NCBI GenBank assembly: GCA_040374085.1 | Contig: JBEIVB010000019.1 | Span: forward strand, 1-32,957 | Length of the DNA: 32,957 nucleotides | Origin: JBEIVB01 sp040374085 | GTDB taxonomy: Bacteria > Bacteroidota > Bacteroidia > UBA4408 | Reading direction: 5' to 3' | In this document: in pieces, positions 7,704-15,975 of the stretch | Numbering within the stretch: position 1 is the stretch's first letter | Layout: every line of letters begins with the position of its first letter | Notes under the pieces: generated by a model | What the model was told of the DNA's origin: nothing | The model's input: the letters and a program-made list of their open reading frames with translations, nothing else | Databases searched by the model: none | Program-made: the position numbers and the translations under genes

Positions 7704-10700
7704 ATGGAATTTTCGCATCTACACGTTCACACCCAATATTCGCTGCTCGATGGAGCGGCCTCCATCTCCAACTTGTTGGCGAAAGCCCGCAACAACGGTA
7801 TGAAAGCCCTGGCCATTTCCGACCACGGCAATATGTTTGGCGTGCCTCGCTTCGTTTCCGAGGCTAAAAAAGCCGATGTGAAACCCATCGTAGGATGCGA
7901 GTTTTACCTGGCTCGCGGCAGTCGATTCGACAAAACTAAGGCCACCGAGAGCGATGAGAAAAGCATTTACCATCAAATTCTATTAGCTAAGAATCAACAA
8001 GGTTATAAAAACCTATCCCTACTCTGTACGCGCGGATTTACCGAAGGGTATTATTACAAACCCCGTATAGACAAAGAACTCATACGCGAACACCGCGAAG
8101 GACTCATTGCCACCACCTGCTGCCTTGCCAGTGAAATCAACCAGGCCATTCTGCGCAAAGGAGAAGATGCCGCCGAAAAAATTTTTTTGGAATGGCTCGA
8201 TATTTTTGGTGAGGATTACTATGTAGAGCTTCAACGCCACGGCATTGCCGATCAGGACCGGTGCAATGAGGTGCTCCTTAAGTGGGCCAGAAAGCACAAC
8301 GTTAAAGTGATTGCTACCAACGATGTGCACTACGTAGAGCGCCAAGACAGCGAGGCGCAAGACATTTTGTTGTGTTTGCAAACCGGAAAGGATTTTCAGG
8401 ATCCGAATCGCATGCGTTTTGATGGCAAGGAGTTTTTTCTGAAAACGCCTCAGGAAATGGAGGTACTGTTTAAAGACCTTCCGGAGGCTCTTGAAAATAC
8501 TCAGCACATTGTGGACAAGGTGGAGGCGCCCAAAATTACCCGCGACATACTATTGCCCATTTACGCTCTTCCCGAGGGGTTTACCAGCGAACTCGATTAC
8601 CTGCGCCACATCAGCTTCGAGGGCGCCCGCCGTCGTTTTGGAACCATTGGCTCTGAGGTAGAAGAGCGCATCAACTTCGAGCTGAAGGTCATCGGCGATA
8701 TGGGTTTCGCCGGGTACTTTCTCATTGTTCAGGATTTCACCACAGCGGCCCGCAACCTAAACGTTTCGGTTGGTCCGGGCCGGGGATCGGCAGCCGGCTC
8801 TCTTGTGGCCTACTGCATCGGCATCACCAACATCGATCCCATCCGGTATGACCTGCTCTTTGAGCGCTTCCTCAACCCCGAGCGCGTAAGCATGCCCGAC
8901 ATCGACATCGACTTCGACGAGGACGGTAGAGCCAAGGTGATTGATTATGTGGTAGAAAAATATGGGCGCGACCGGGTGGCCCAGATTGTAACCTTTGGAA
9001 CCATGGCGGCCAAATCCTCCATAAAAGATGTGGCAAGGGTGCTGGGCCTTCCGCTTTCCGAGGCCGATCGCCTCAGCAAACTGGTGCCCGATGGGGTAGG
9101 GGTAAACCTAAAAAAAGCCTTCGAGGATGTGAAGGAATTGGCCGAGGAACGCAGAAGTCAAAATCCACTCATTGCCAAAACCCTTCAATTTGCTGAGATC
9201 CTCGAGGGTTCTGCCCGCCACACCGGAATTCACGCAGCAGGGGTCATCATTGCCCCCGATAAGCTCGAGGGCTACATTCCGCTCTGCACCGCCAAAGACG
9301 CCGATCTTCTGGTTACCCAATACGATGGAAAGTATGTAGAGTCGGCGGGCATGCTGAAGATGGACTTTTTGGGATTGAAAACCCTCAACGTCATCAGCGA
9401 CACCCTCAAAACCTTGCGTCAAACCCGCGGCATTGAGGTGAACATCGATGAAATTCCGCTCGACGATGCTACCACGTTTGCTTTATATCAGCGAGGCGAT
9501 ACCATTGGCACCTTTCAGTTTGAATCGGAAGGCATGCAATTGTATTTGCGCGATTTGAAGCCCACCAATATTGAGGACCTCATTGCCATGAACGCCTTAT
9601 ATCGCCCGGGGCCATTGCAGTTCATACCCCAGTTCATCAACCGTAAGCAGGGGCGTGAAACGGTAGAGTATCCGCATTCCATATTGGAGCCCATTCTGAA
9701 GCACACCTACGGCATTATGGTGTATCAGGAGCAGATTATGCAAACCGCGCAGATCATGGGCGGATTCACCCTGGGTGGGGCCGATTTGCTGCGCCGTGCC
9801 ATGGGTAAGAAAGATGCCAAAACCATGGAGGCCCAGAAGGAGGTTTTTGTGAAAGGTGCGGGAGAAAAAGGCATAGATGCGGGCAAGGCAGCCGAGGTGT
9901 TTGAGGTGATGCAGAAATTTGCCGAGTACGGATTCAATCGTTCCCACTCCGCGGCTTACTCCATTCTGGCGTATCAAACCGGCTTCTTAAAAGCCAATTA
10001 CCCCGCCGAGTACATGGCTGCGGTGCTTACCCGCAACATGGGCGAAATAAAGAAGATTACCTTCTTTATGGATGAATGCCGCAAACAAGGCATAGCCGTG
10101 TTGGGCCCCGATGTAAACGAAAGCGAATACACCTTTACCGTAAACACCCGTGGCCAAATTCGGTTTGGTTTGGGCGCCGTAAAAGGAGTAGGAGAGGGAG
10201 CCGTAGCCGCCATCATCGACGAGCGCAAGGCCAATGGTGCCTTCACCAGCATCTTCAACATTACCTCACGCATCAACCTCAGAGCCGCCAATAAACGTTG
10301 CCTCGAAAGTTTGGCTTTTTCCGGAGCCTTTGATGGTTTTGAAGGCGTGCACCGCGCTCAGTATTTTCACCGAGAAGAAAACGAAAACGAAAACCTCTTG
10401 GAGCGTGCAGTGCGCTTCGGTGCAGCCATGCAGGATGCCCAAAACGCCACGCAAATCAACCTGTTTGGCGAGGTAGAGGAATCCATCATACCCGAACCCA
10501 TCATTCCCAATTGCCCTAAATGGAATAAACTGCAGCAACTGAAATTCGAAAAGGAAGTCATAGGTTTCTACCTTTCGGGTCACCCACTTGATTTATATAA
10601 ACTGGAGATGAGCACGTTTTGCCGGCAGCGCATCTCCGACATAAAAGACCGGGAACTCCTGAGCAAATATCAGGGACGCGAAGTGATTTTTGCCGGCTTG

Positions 10701-11195
10701 GTAGCGGCTGTGGCCCACAAAACCGGACAAAACGGTTCGGGATACGGTTCGGTTACCTTAGAAGATTACGAAGACACCATTACCTTAACCTTGTTTTCGG
10801 AGTCCTACTTAAAATTTCGTCACCTCCTCATTCCGGAAGCCTTTCTTTTTGTGCGAGCCCGGGTTGAACCGCGCTACAAGCAGCCCGATCAGTTGGAACT
10901 GCGCGTTAGCCACATACAACTTTTGGCTGATGTACGCGAGAAGTTTACCTCTGGGCTGCAAGTATCTCTTGCCTTAGAAGATTTGGACGAAGTGCAGGTA
11001 AACCGCTTGGTAGAGGTGCTGCAGCGGCATCCCGGAAAATGCCCGGTAAAAATTTCCGTCTTCGAGCGAAAGAGTGGGTTAAAGGTCGATATGCGCTCGC
11101 GCCGCCACCAGGTTTCGGTATCGGGCGAGTTGATGGAAGCCCTCCGGAACCTAGATCAGATGCGGGTTGAGTTGCTTACCGGAAATGTGGCATGA
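7704..11195 (+). CDS. dnaE: DNA polymerase III subunit alpha DnaE
   Basis: The 1163-residue replicative polymerase catalytic subunit is of normal DnaE1 length. The N-terminal PHP domain begins HLHVHTQYS (residues 5-13). The polymerase active site MPDIDIDFDEDGR starts at residue 397. Further on are GPGRGSAAGSLVAYC, the thumb/fingers, helix-hairpin-helix elements and an OB fold near residues 990-1070 (REVIFAGLVAAVAHK). The PHP domain keeps an apparently complete set of metal ligands (His7/His9, Asp40/His41, Glu66, His90, Cys139/140, Asp207, His209), unlike the degenerate E. coli version, so it may have Mn- or Zn-dependent proofreading activity. I chose ATG 7704 because homology begins there and a -7 box lies 18 bases upstream; a longer frame exists. 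The last codons overlap recF by ATGA. Confidence 0.98.
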   Translation: MEFSHLHVHTQYSLLDGAASISNLLAKARNNGMKALAISDHGNMFGVPRFVSEAKKADVKPIVGCEFYLARGSRFDKTKATESDEKSIYHQILLAKNQQGYKNLSLLCTRGFTEGYYYKPRIDKELIREHREGLIATTCCLASEINQAILRKGEDAAEKIFLEWLDIFGEDYYVELQRHGIADQDRCNEVLLKWARKHNVKVIATNDVHYVERQDSEAQDILLCLQTGKDFQDPNRMRFDGKEFFLKTPQEMEVLFKDLPEALENTQHIVDKVEAPKITRDILLPIYALPEGFTSELDYLRHISFEGARRRFGTIGSEVEERINFELKVIGDMGFAGYFLIVQDFTTAARNLNVSVGPGRGSAAGSLVAYCIGITNIDPIRYDLLFERFLNPERVSMPDIDIDFDEDGRAKVIDYVVEKYGRDRVAQIVTFGTMAAKSSIKDVARVLGLPLSEADRLSKLVPDGVGVNLKKAFEDVKELAEERRSQNPLIAKTLQFAEILEGSARHTGIHAAGVIIAPDKLEGYIPLCTAKDADLLVTQYDGKYVESAGMLKMDFLGLKTLNVISDTLKTLRQTRGIEVNIDEIPLDDATTFALYQRGDTIGTFQFESEGMQLYLRDLKPTNIEDLIAMNALYRPGPLQFIPQFINRKQGRETVEYPHSILEPILKHTYGIMVYQEQIMQTAQIMGGFTLGGADLLRRAMGKKDAKTMEAQKEVFVKGAGEKGIDAGKAAEVFEVMQKFAEYGFNRSHSAAYSILAYQTGFLKANYPAEYMAAVLTRNMGEIKKITFFMDECRKQGIAVLGPDVNESEYTFTVNTRGQIRFGLGAVKGVGEGAVAAIIDERKANGAFTSIFNITSRINLRAANKRCLESLAFSGAFDGFEGVHRAQYFHREENENENLLERAVRFGAAMQDAQNATQINLFGEVEESIIPEPIIPNCPKWNKLQQLKFEKEVIGFYLSGHPLDLYKLEMSTFCRQRISDIKDRELLSKYQGREVIFAGLVAAVAHKTGQNGSGYGSVTLEDYEDTITLTLFSESYLKFRHLLIPEAFLFVRARVEPRYKQPDQLELRVSHIQLLADVREKFTSGLQVSLALEDLDEVQVNRLVEVLQRHPGKCPVKISVFERKSGLKVDMRSRRHQVSVSGELMEALRNLDQMRVELLTGNVA

Positions 11196-12310
11196 GGTCG
11201 CTTTGGTTGCATACCCTCAGCCTGGTTCAATTTAAGAACCATTCGGGACTGGAGTTCACCTTTACCGATGGGTGCAACGCGCTGGTAGGCCTTAACGGGC
11301 AGGGCAAAACCAATGTCCTCGACGCCATTCATTACCTGTGTCTCACCAAGAGCTTTTTTCACGGCAGCGATGCAGCCAACATAAGGAACGAGGAGGCAGC
11401 TTTTGTTTTACAAGGACGCTTTGAGCGGGATAAGCAGCCCGAAAATCTTTTACTAAGCGTTCCCCGAGAGGGTGCAAAAATTCTTCGCCGCAATCACAAA
11501 GAGGTGGCTCGTATGGCCGATCACATAGGACTTTTCCCGTTGGTGATGGTTTCTCCGTCCGATGCCGGCCTCATCACCGAGGGCAGCGATGTGAGGCGGA
11601 AGTTGGTGGACGGGCTCATTTCTCAGTTGGAACGTCCCTTTTTGGAGAGCCTCCTGGCCTACAACCGCAGCCTTGCGCAGCGCAACGCACTGTTGAAGAG
11701 CATTCAGGCAGGCAACCGGGCGGGCTTTGCCCAACTGGAAGTTTGGGATCATACCCTGGCCAACCATGCAGCGCCTGTGAGCCGCCGTAGAGCAGAGGTG
11801 TTGGAAGAATGGGCTCCGGTTTTTCTTGAGCTCTACCAAGCCCTATCGGGTGGACGCGAAACGGTGAGTCTCCGCTTGGTGCCCGGCAGCAACGGCAACC
11901 TAAGGGAAGACCTCGAGACCAATCGCCAGCGCGATGTGCAGGCCGGTCACACCACCTGCGGACCACACCGCGACGACCTGGAGTTTCTTTTAGACGGACG
12001 CACATTGAAGCGTTTTGCCTCTCAAGGCCAACAAAAAACGTTTCTGTTATCGCTTCGCTTGGCCCAGTACCAATGGCTTACCAAGCGCTCGGGTTTTCGC
12101 CCGCTGCTGCTGCTCGATGATGTAGCCGACAAGCTGGATGAGCAGCGCTTAGCCGCCCTGTTGAATACCCTGCAGTCGGCAGAGGTGGGACAAGTTTTTT
12201 TAACCGATACCGATGAAACCCGCATCCGCAAGCTGCTGGCCGGTTTGGGTGGGGCCCACACCCTGCATCGCCTTCAGCCGGGTTTGGCCACACCGGTTTC
12301 CCTTTCCTGA
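11192..12310 (+). CDS. recF: DNA replication/repair protein RecF
   Basis: RecF is an SMC-like ATPase that helps RecOR load RecA at gaps and stalled forks. The protein has 372 residues, the usual length. It shows Walker A GLNGQGKT (residues 33-40), an ABC-type signature region FASQGQQKTFLLSLRLAQ, and Walker B LLLLDDVADKLD near residue 306. The fork-proximal DGLISQLERPFLESLLAYNRSLAQRN stretch, in parts, is typical of RecF. Its ATG overlaps the dnaE stop as ATGA, so translation is probably coupled to the polymerase gene. RecF is more commonly found with dnaA/dnaN/gyrB, which makes the dnaE neighbour notable. No terminator is obvious after it; a -7 box for def follows. Confidence 0.96.
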   Translation: MRSLWLHTLSLVQFKNHSGLEFTFTDGCNALVGLNGQGKTNVLDAIHYLCLTKSFFHGSDAANIRNEEAAFVLQGRFERDKQPENLLLSVPREGAKILRRNHKEVARMADHIGLFPLVMVSPSDAGLITEGSDVRRKLVDGLISQLERPFLESLLAYNRSLAQRNALLKSIQAGNRAGFAQLEVWDHTLANHAAPVSRRRAEVLEEWAPVFLELYQALSGGRETVSLRLVPGSNGNLREDLETNRQRDVQAGHTTCGPHRDDLEFLLDGRTLKRFASQGQQKTFLLSLRLAQYQWLTKRSGFRPLLLLDDVADKLDEQRLAALLNTLQSAEVGQVFLTDTDETRIRKLLAGLGGAHTLHRLQPGLATPVSLS

Positions 12311-12331
12311 GCAGACTGCTGGGTTTTGACC

Positions 12332-12339
12332 TACCTTTG
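12332..12339 (+). promoter_or_regulatory. def operon -7 box TACCTTTG
   Basis: A perfect TAnnTTTG in the 54-base recF-def gap ends 25 bases before the def ATG. It marks a likely separate start for the def - lipoprotein - nif3 - zinc ribbon block. No TTG at -33 is visible. Confidence 0.5.
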
Positions 12340-12364
12340 CGAAAAATTTGAACCACCCTCGTTC

Positions 12365-12919
12365 ATGATCCTTCCCATTGTGGCCTTCGGCGACCCCTTG
12401 CTAAAAAAGCAGGCTCAACCCATAGACGCCTCCTATCCAGACCTCTCTGCCTTCCTCGAAAACATGTTCGAAACCATGTATAAAGCCAATGGTGTAGGCT
12501 TGGCGGCTCCTCAGGTGGGCAAATCGGTGCGCATCTTCATTGTGGATGCCTCTCCCTTCAAAAACGAACATCCCGAGCTCGACGGGTATAAAAAAGTGTT
12601 TATAAATCCCCAGATGCTCGAGGAGAACGGAGAGAGATGGGCCTTCAACGAGGGTTGTTTGAGCATCCCCGGCATTCGTGAAGATGTGCTGCGCAGGCCC
12701 GACATTGTCCTGCGTTATCAAACCCCCGATTTTGTGGAACACGAGGAAGGGTTCTCCGGAATTCTCGCCCGCATTGTGCAGCACGAGTACGATCACCTCG
12801 AAGGAAAACTCTTCGTAGACCATTTATCCTCGTTGCGCAAAACCCTTTTGAAAGGCCGCCTCAACGACATCTCCAGAGGGAAAGTGGATGTTGATTATAA
12901 AATGAAATTTTTCCGATGA
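12365..12919 (+). CDS. def: Peptide deformylase
   Basis: Deformylase removes the formyl group from the initiator methionine of new proteins. The protein has 184 residues with all three family motifs: GVGLAAPQVG (43-52), EGCLSIPG with the metal ligand Cys98, and QHEYDHLEG with ligands His140 and His144 and catalytic Glu141. I chose ATG 12365 because MILPIVAFGDPLL is the typical N-terminus; the frame is open further upstream without homology. It is the first gene of a four-gene run (def, TPR lipoprotein, nif3-like, zinc ribbon) in which each neighbour overlaps by ATGA. In Bacteroidota I recall def next to ruvX; here ruvX lies about 6 kb downstream. Confidence 0.97.
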   Translation: MILPIVAFGDPLLKKQAQPIDASYPDLSAFLENMFETMYKANGVGLAAPQVGKSVRIFIVDASPFKNEHPELDGYKKVFINPQMLEENGERWAFNEGCLSIPGIREDVLRRPDIVLRYQTPDFVEHEEGFSGILARIVQHEYDHLEGKLFVDHLSSLRKTLLKGRLNDISRGKVDVDYKMKFFR

Positions 12920-13488
12920 AAGCCCTCATACCTGCATGCCTCCTTGCCGGCATTTCCGTTCTTCTTTTGGCTTGCGGGACCCCAGCTTCTAAGCCCGTTG
13001 AGCTTGGCCAGGAGAAAATGAGCAAGCCCGCCTTGCAAATGGAAATTGGACGTTTGGAGGCAGGCTTGTTCAAAAGCAAATCCCTCACCCCCGACACCGC
13101 TGTTGCCGGGAAAGTGGTGGCATTGTATGAAGATTATGCTATGCGTTTTGCCGGCGACTCCTTGTGTCCGAAATATCTGTTCAAAGCCGGAGAGCTTTGT
13201 TTAAATGCAGGAAAGCCTCAGCAGTCCATCCGTTTTTTTAAAATCCTCAGCGACCGTTATACCGGCTCTGCTAAAGCACCCTACGCCTTATTTCTTCAGG
13301 GCTTTATTTACGAAACCAAGCTCAACAGCTACGGAAAAGCATCGGAGTTATACGAAGCCGTATTGCGCCAACATCCCACCCATCAGGCAGCCAAAGATGC
13401 CGCTGCATGCCTGCGCAACATGGGTCAATCCGACCAGGAGCTCATCCGTCAGTTTGAGAAAAAGGCGGCTCCAACACCTCACTCATGA
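12916..13488 (+). CDS. TPR-containing lipoprotein
   Basis: The protein has 190 residues. The N-terminus is a clear lipoprotein signal ending in LLLAC, with Cys20 as the acylation site. The mature chain holds helical repeats of tetratricopeptide type: KYLFKAGELCLNAGKPQQSI, then YALFLQGFIYETKLNSYGKA, then YEAVLRQHPTHQAAKDA. This order recalls the helical-repeat periplasmic proteins BamD and YbgF/CpoB, but it is shorter than either. It is probably anchored in the outer membrane and acts as a protein-binding scaffold; the partner is unknown. It overlaps def upstream and nif3 downstream by ATGA, so its translation should be coupled to both. Confidence 0.82.
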   Translation: MKALIPACLLAGISVLLLACGTPASKPVELGQEKMSKPALQMEIGRLEAGLFKSKSLTPDTAVAGKVVALYEDYAMRFAGDSLCPKYLFKAGELCLNAGKPQQSIRFFKILSDRYTGSAKAPYALFLQGFIYETKLNSYGKASELYEAVLRQHPTHQAAKDAAACLRNMGQSDQELIRQFEKKAAPTPHS

Positions 13489-14609
13489 ATACTTCAGGCG
13501 CTTCTATACGGGTTCGGGACATACAGGCTTCATTGGAGCAGTTTGCTCATCCCAGTCTTCAGGAATCCTACGACAACTGCGGCCTTCAGGTGGGCAACCC
13601 AGACCAGGCCGTAAGCGGCATACTATTTTCTCTTGATGTTACCCCGGGCATATTGCTGGAGGCCCGAGAGCGTGGCTGCAACTTGGTGGTGGCCCATCAC
13701 CCTCTTATTTTTGGAGGGTTGAAACGGGTAACCGGCGGCAGTGATGTGGAGCGCTGCGTGGCGTTTGCCATCCTGCATAACATTTCGGTATTGGCCGTAC
13801 ATACCAACATCGATCACGTGATGGGAGGGGTAAGCTGGGCCATGGCCGAGCGCCTTGATTTGCACAACTGCCGTGTGTTGCAGCCCATAGAGGGGCGCCT
13901 GCGCAAACTCATCACCTACGTACCCGAAACCTCTCTCGAAACGGTTCGTGAGGCCCTTTTCGCGGCCGGCGCAGGAGCAATAGGTTTCTATAACGAATGT
14001 TCATTTTCATTTGAAGGCGAGGGCACCTTTATGCCGGGCGAAGGAGCTCATCCTGCTTTGGGCAGTGTAGGCAAGCGCCACGTAGAGTCTGAGCGCCGCC
14101 TCGAAGTGCTCATCCACGATCATCAAAGCGCATCTGTACTTGAGGCCCTTTTTCAGTCCCATCCCTACGAAGAAGTAGCCTATGAGCTGCTGGCTTTGCA
14201 GAACGCAAACAAAAGCATTGGCGCCGGCGTAATGGGGCAGTTTTTAGAACCTCTCGAACCTGCTCAGGCGTTGAAACGCATAGCAGAGGCCTTCGACGTG
14301 GAGGTGGTGCGCCACACTCAGCTTACCTCCAAGCCGGTTACAAAAGTGGCGCTCTGCGGGGGCTCGGGCAGCTTCCTCATCAAAACCGCCCTTAGGCAAC
14401 AAGCCGACCTCTTCCTCACCGCCGACCTCAAATACCACCAGTTCTTTGAAACGGAAGGAAACATGATTTTGGCCGACATCGGACATTTCGAAAGCGAACG
14501 CCACACCCCTGCCTTGATGATGCGCCTGGTGAAGCAAAAATTTCCTACTTTTGGCCCCTGCATTTTGGCAAATACCAAAACAAACCCAATCCATTATTTC
14601 ATCCGATGA
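13485..14609 (+). CDS. Nif3-like dinuclear metal centre protein (DUF34)
   Basis: The 374-residue Nif3/YqfO-type protein belongs to a widely conserved family without a settled function; GTP cyclohydrolase 1 type 2 homologue is an old label. Metal-site motifs are intact: VVAHHPLIFGGLK (two His), HTNIDHVMGG (His, Asp) and, near the C-terminus, HFESERH (His, Glu). The length and the middle segment (YVPETSLETVREALFAAGAGAIGFYNECSF, in parts) show the PII-like insertion domain found in the longer members. It is probably cytosolic and hexameric. It overlaps its upstream neighbour and the downstream zinc-ribbon gene by ATGA. The pairing of a Nif3-like gene with a C4 zinc-ribbon gene recurs in Bacteroidota as I recall, which suggests a shared role. 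Confidence 0.92.
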   Translation: MNTSGASIRVRDIQASLEQFAHPSLQESYDNCGLQVGNPDQAVSGILFSLDVTPGILLEARERGCNLVVAHHPLIFGGLKRVTGGSDVERCVAFAILHNISVLAVHTNIDHVMGGVSWAMAERLDLHNCRVLQPIEGRLRKLITYVPETSLETVREALFAAGAGAIGFYNECSFSFEGEGTFMPGEGAHPALGSVGKRHVESERRLEVLIHDHQSASVLEALFQSHPYEEVAYELLALQNANKSIGAGVMGQFLEPLEPAQALKRIAEAFDVEVVRHTQLTSKPVTKVALCGGSGSFLIKTALRQQADLFLTADLKYHQFFETEGNMILADIGHFESERHTPALMMRLVKQKFPTFGPCILANTKTNPIHYFIR

Positions 14610-15379
14610 GCAAAACAAAAGCCGGTTCAACCACCGCCGAAAAAGAAGCAACCGTAGAAGAGAAATTGCGCAACCTTTACCAACTGCAGCAAATCGACTC
14701 TGCCATCGACAAAATCAAGATCGTGCGCGGAGAACTTCCCCTTGAGGTTCTCGATTTGGAAGATGAAGTAGCTGGCCTCGAAACCCGCATCAACAAGAGT
14801 CGCGAAGAGATTCAGATGCTTGAGAATACCGTTGGGGAAAAGAAAATCGCCATCAAAACAGCTCAAGACGGCATTAAAAAATACACCAGCCAACAAGAGA
14901 AGGTCCGCAACAACCGCGAGTACGACTCTCTTTCCAAAGAAATTGAGTTTCAGACCCTCGACATACAAGTTTCTGAAAAGCGCATCAAAGAATACAAAGC
15001 GGATATTCTTGTAAAAACAGAGGTTCTTGCCTTAGCAGAGACTCGCTATGCCGATCGCAAGAGCGACCTGGATCACAAGAAAGCTGAGTTGGAAGACATC
15101 ATTTCCGAGACTCAAAAAGAGGAAGAAGCGTTGTTGTCGAAAGCAAAAAACGCGGAAAAACCCATCGAGGCGCGTTTGCTAACTGCCTATAAGCGCATCC
15201 GTTCCAACACCCGCAACGGGCTGGGTGTGGTTACCATTGAGCGCGATTCCTGCGGAGGCTGTTTCAACAAGATTCCACCTCAGACTCAGATGGACATTCG
15301 CACCCACAAGAAAATCATCGTATGTGAGCACTGCGGCCGTATTCTGGTTGACGCCGCCGTACTCAACGGCGATGCATAA
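14606..15379 (+). CDS. Coiled-coil C4-type zinc ribbon protein (CT398/CdsZ-like)
   Basis: The protein has 257 residues. Residues about 15-190 form a long charged coiled-coil hairpin (LYQLQQIDSAIDKIK, then KKYTSQQEKVRNNREYDSL). The C-terminal 50 residues form a zinc ribbon with paired cysteines CGGCFNKIPP and CEHCGRI. This architecture matches the zf-RING_7 family, including Chlamydia CT398 (CdsZ). Family members are proposed to bind sigma-54 or secretion components, and recent work links some to ribosomes or nucleic acids; none of that can be read from this sequence. It is the last gene of the def run and is followed at once by a strong terminator. Its start overlaps the nif3 stop by ATGA. 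Confidence 0.9.
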   Translation: MSKTKAGSTTAEKEATVEEKLRNLYQLQQIDSAIDKIKIVRGELPLEVLDLEDEVAGLETRINKSREEIQMLENTVGEKKIAIKTAQDGIKKYTSQQEKVRNNREYDSLSKEIEFQTLDIQVSEKRIKEYKADILVKTEVLALAETRYADRKSDLDHKKAELEDIISETQKEEEALLSKAKNAEKPIEARLLTAYKRIRSNTRNGLGVVTIERDSCGGCFNKIPPQTQMDIRTHKKIIVCEHCGRILVDAAVLNGDA

Positions 15380-15386
15380 AACCTAA

Positions 15387-15410
15387 GCCCACCCAAGCGG
15401 TGGGTTTTTT
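15387..15410 (+). terminator. Intrinsic terminator after the def - zinc ribbon operon
   Basis: The stem CCCACC (15388-15393) pairs with GGTGGG (15399-15404) around the loop CAAGC and is followed by six T. It ends 3 bases before the next gene's ATG at 15414, so it either ends the upstream operon or limits read-through into that gene. Confidence 0.8.
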
Positions 15411-15413
15411 GTT

Positions 15414-15899
15414 ATGCTCGTTCTCGACCATCAACACATACAACGCAAGATCCTTCGTCTTGCTCATGCCCTCTCTGCCGAGTTTCCTGACGAAGCCGGT
15501 TTGATGTTGGTGGGCATTGATCAGCGTGGATTTGAGTTGGCTCAGCGTCTTTCTGCTCACCTAACCACCATGCATTTTGCCCACAGTGTGCATCCCATAC
15601 GGGTTCCTCATGCAGCTCAGGCTCCGGAGGAGGTGCAGTGGGATGGCCCCCTTGATTTAACAGGAAAGCATGTGGTTGTGGTGGATGATGTGATGCATTC
15701 CGGTAGAACCATGCTGCTTGCCGTAGCTTGCTTGCTCTCCGGCAAGCCTTCGTGTATCCGCACCCTTGCCCTGGTGGATCGGCAGCACCGCCGCTACCCG
15801 GTAAGCTGCGACTTTCAGGGACTTACACTGGCCACCACCTTGCACAACACCGTAGAGGTGCGGTTTTCGCCCAACAACGATCAGGCCCGCTTGGTGTAA
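15414..15899 (+). CDS. Phosphoribosyltransferase family protein (PyrR-like)
   Basis: The protein has 161 residues. The type I phosphoribosyltransferase PRPP loop is clear at about residues 87-100 (VVVVDDVMHSGRTM). The start of the fold, LMLVGIDQRGFELAQRL, matches the PyrR/PRTase strand-helix with its IxxRG motif. PyrR is a uracil phosphoribosyltransferase and, in Firmicutes, an RNA-binding attenuator of pyr operons. Whether this member regulates anything is unknown, and the substrate base is not shown by the sequence. The start is firm because homology begins within the first 15 residues. It stands right behind a terminator hairpin, with no room for its own promoter between the two. Confidence 0.83.
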   Translation: MLVLDHQHIQRKILRLAHALSAEFPDEAGLMLVGIDQRGFELAQRLSAHLTTMHFAHSVHPIRVPHAAQAPEEVQWDGPLDLTGKHVVVVDDVMHSGRTMLLAVACLLSGKPSCIRTLALVDRQHRRYPVSCDFQGLTLATTLHNTVEVRFSPNNDQARLV

Positions 15900-15950
15900 T
15901 CAGCTCGTAAAAAAAGACGGCCGAAAAATAGAGTACCCCGCATTTTGCCC

Positions 15951-15958
15951 TATTATTG
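15951..15958 (+). promoter_or_regulatory. Possible -7 box TATTATTG for the M13 peptidase
   Basis: It matches five of six fixed TAnnTTTG bases and ends 17 bases before ATG 15976, the same spacing as other boxes here. No TTG at -33. Low certainty. Confidence 0.3.
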
Positions 15959-15975
15959 TCAACCTAAACAATCCC

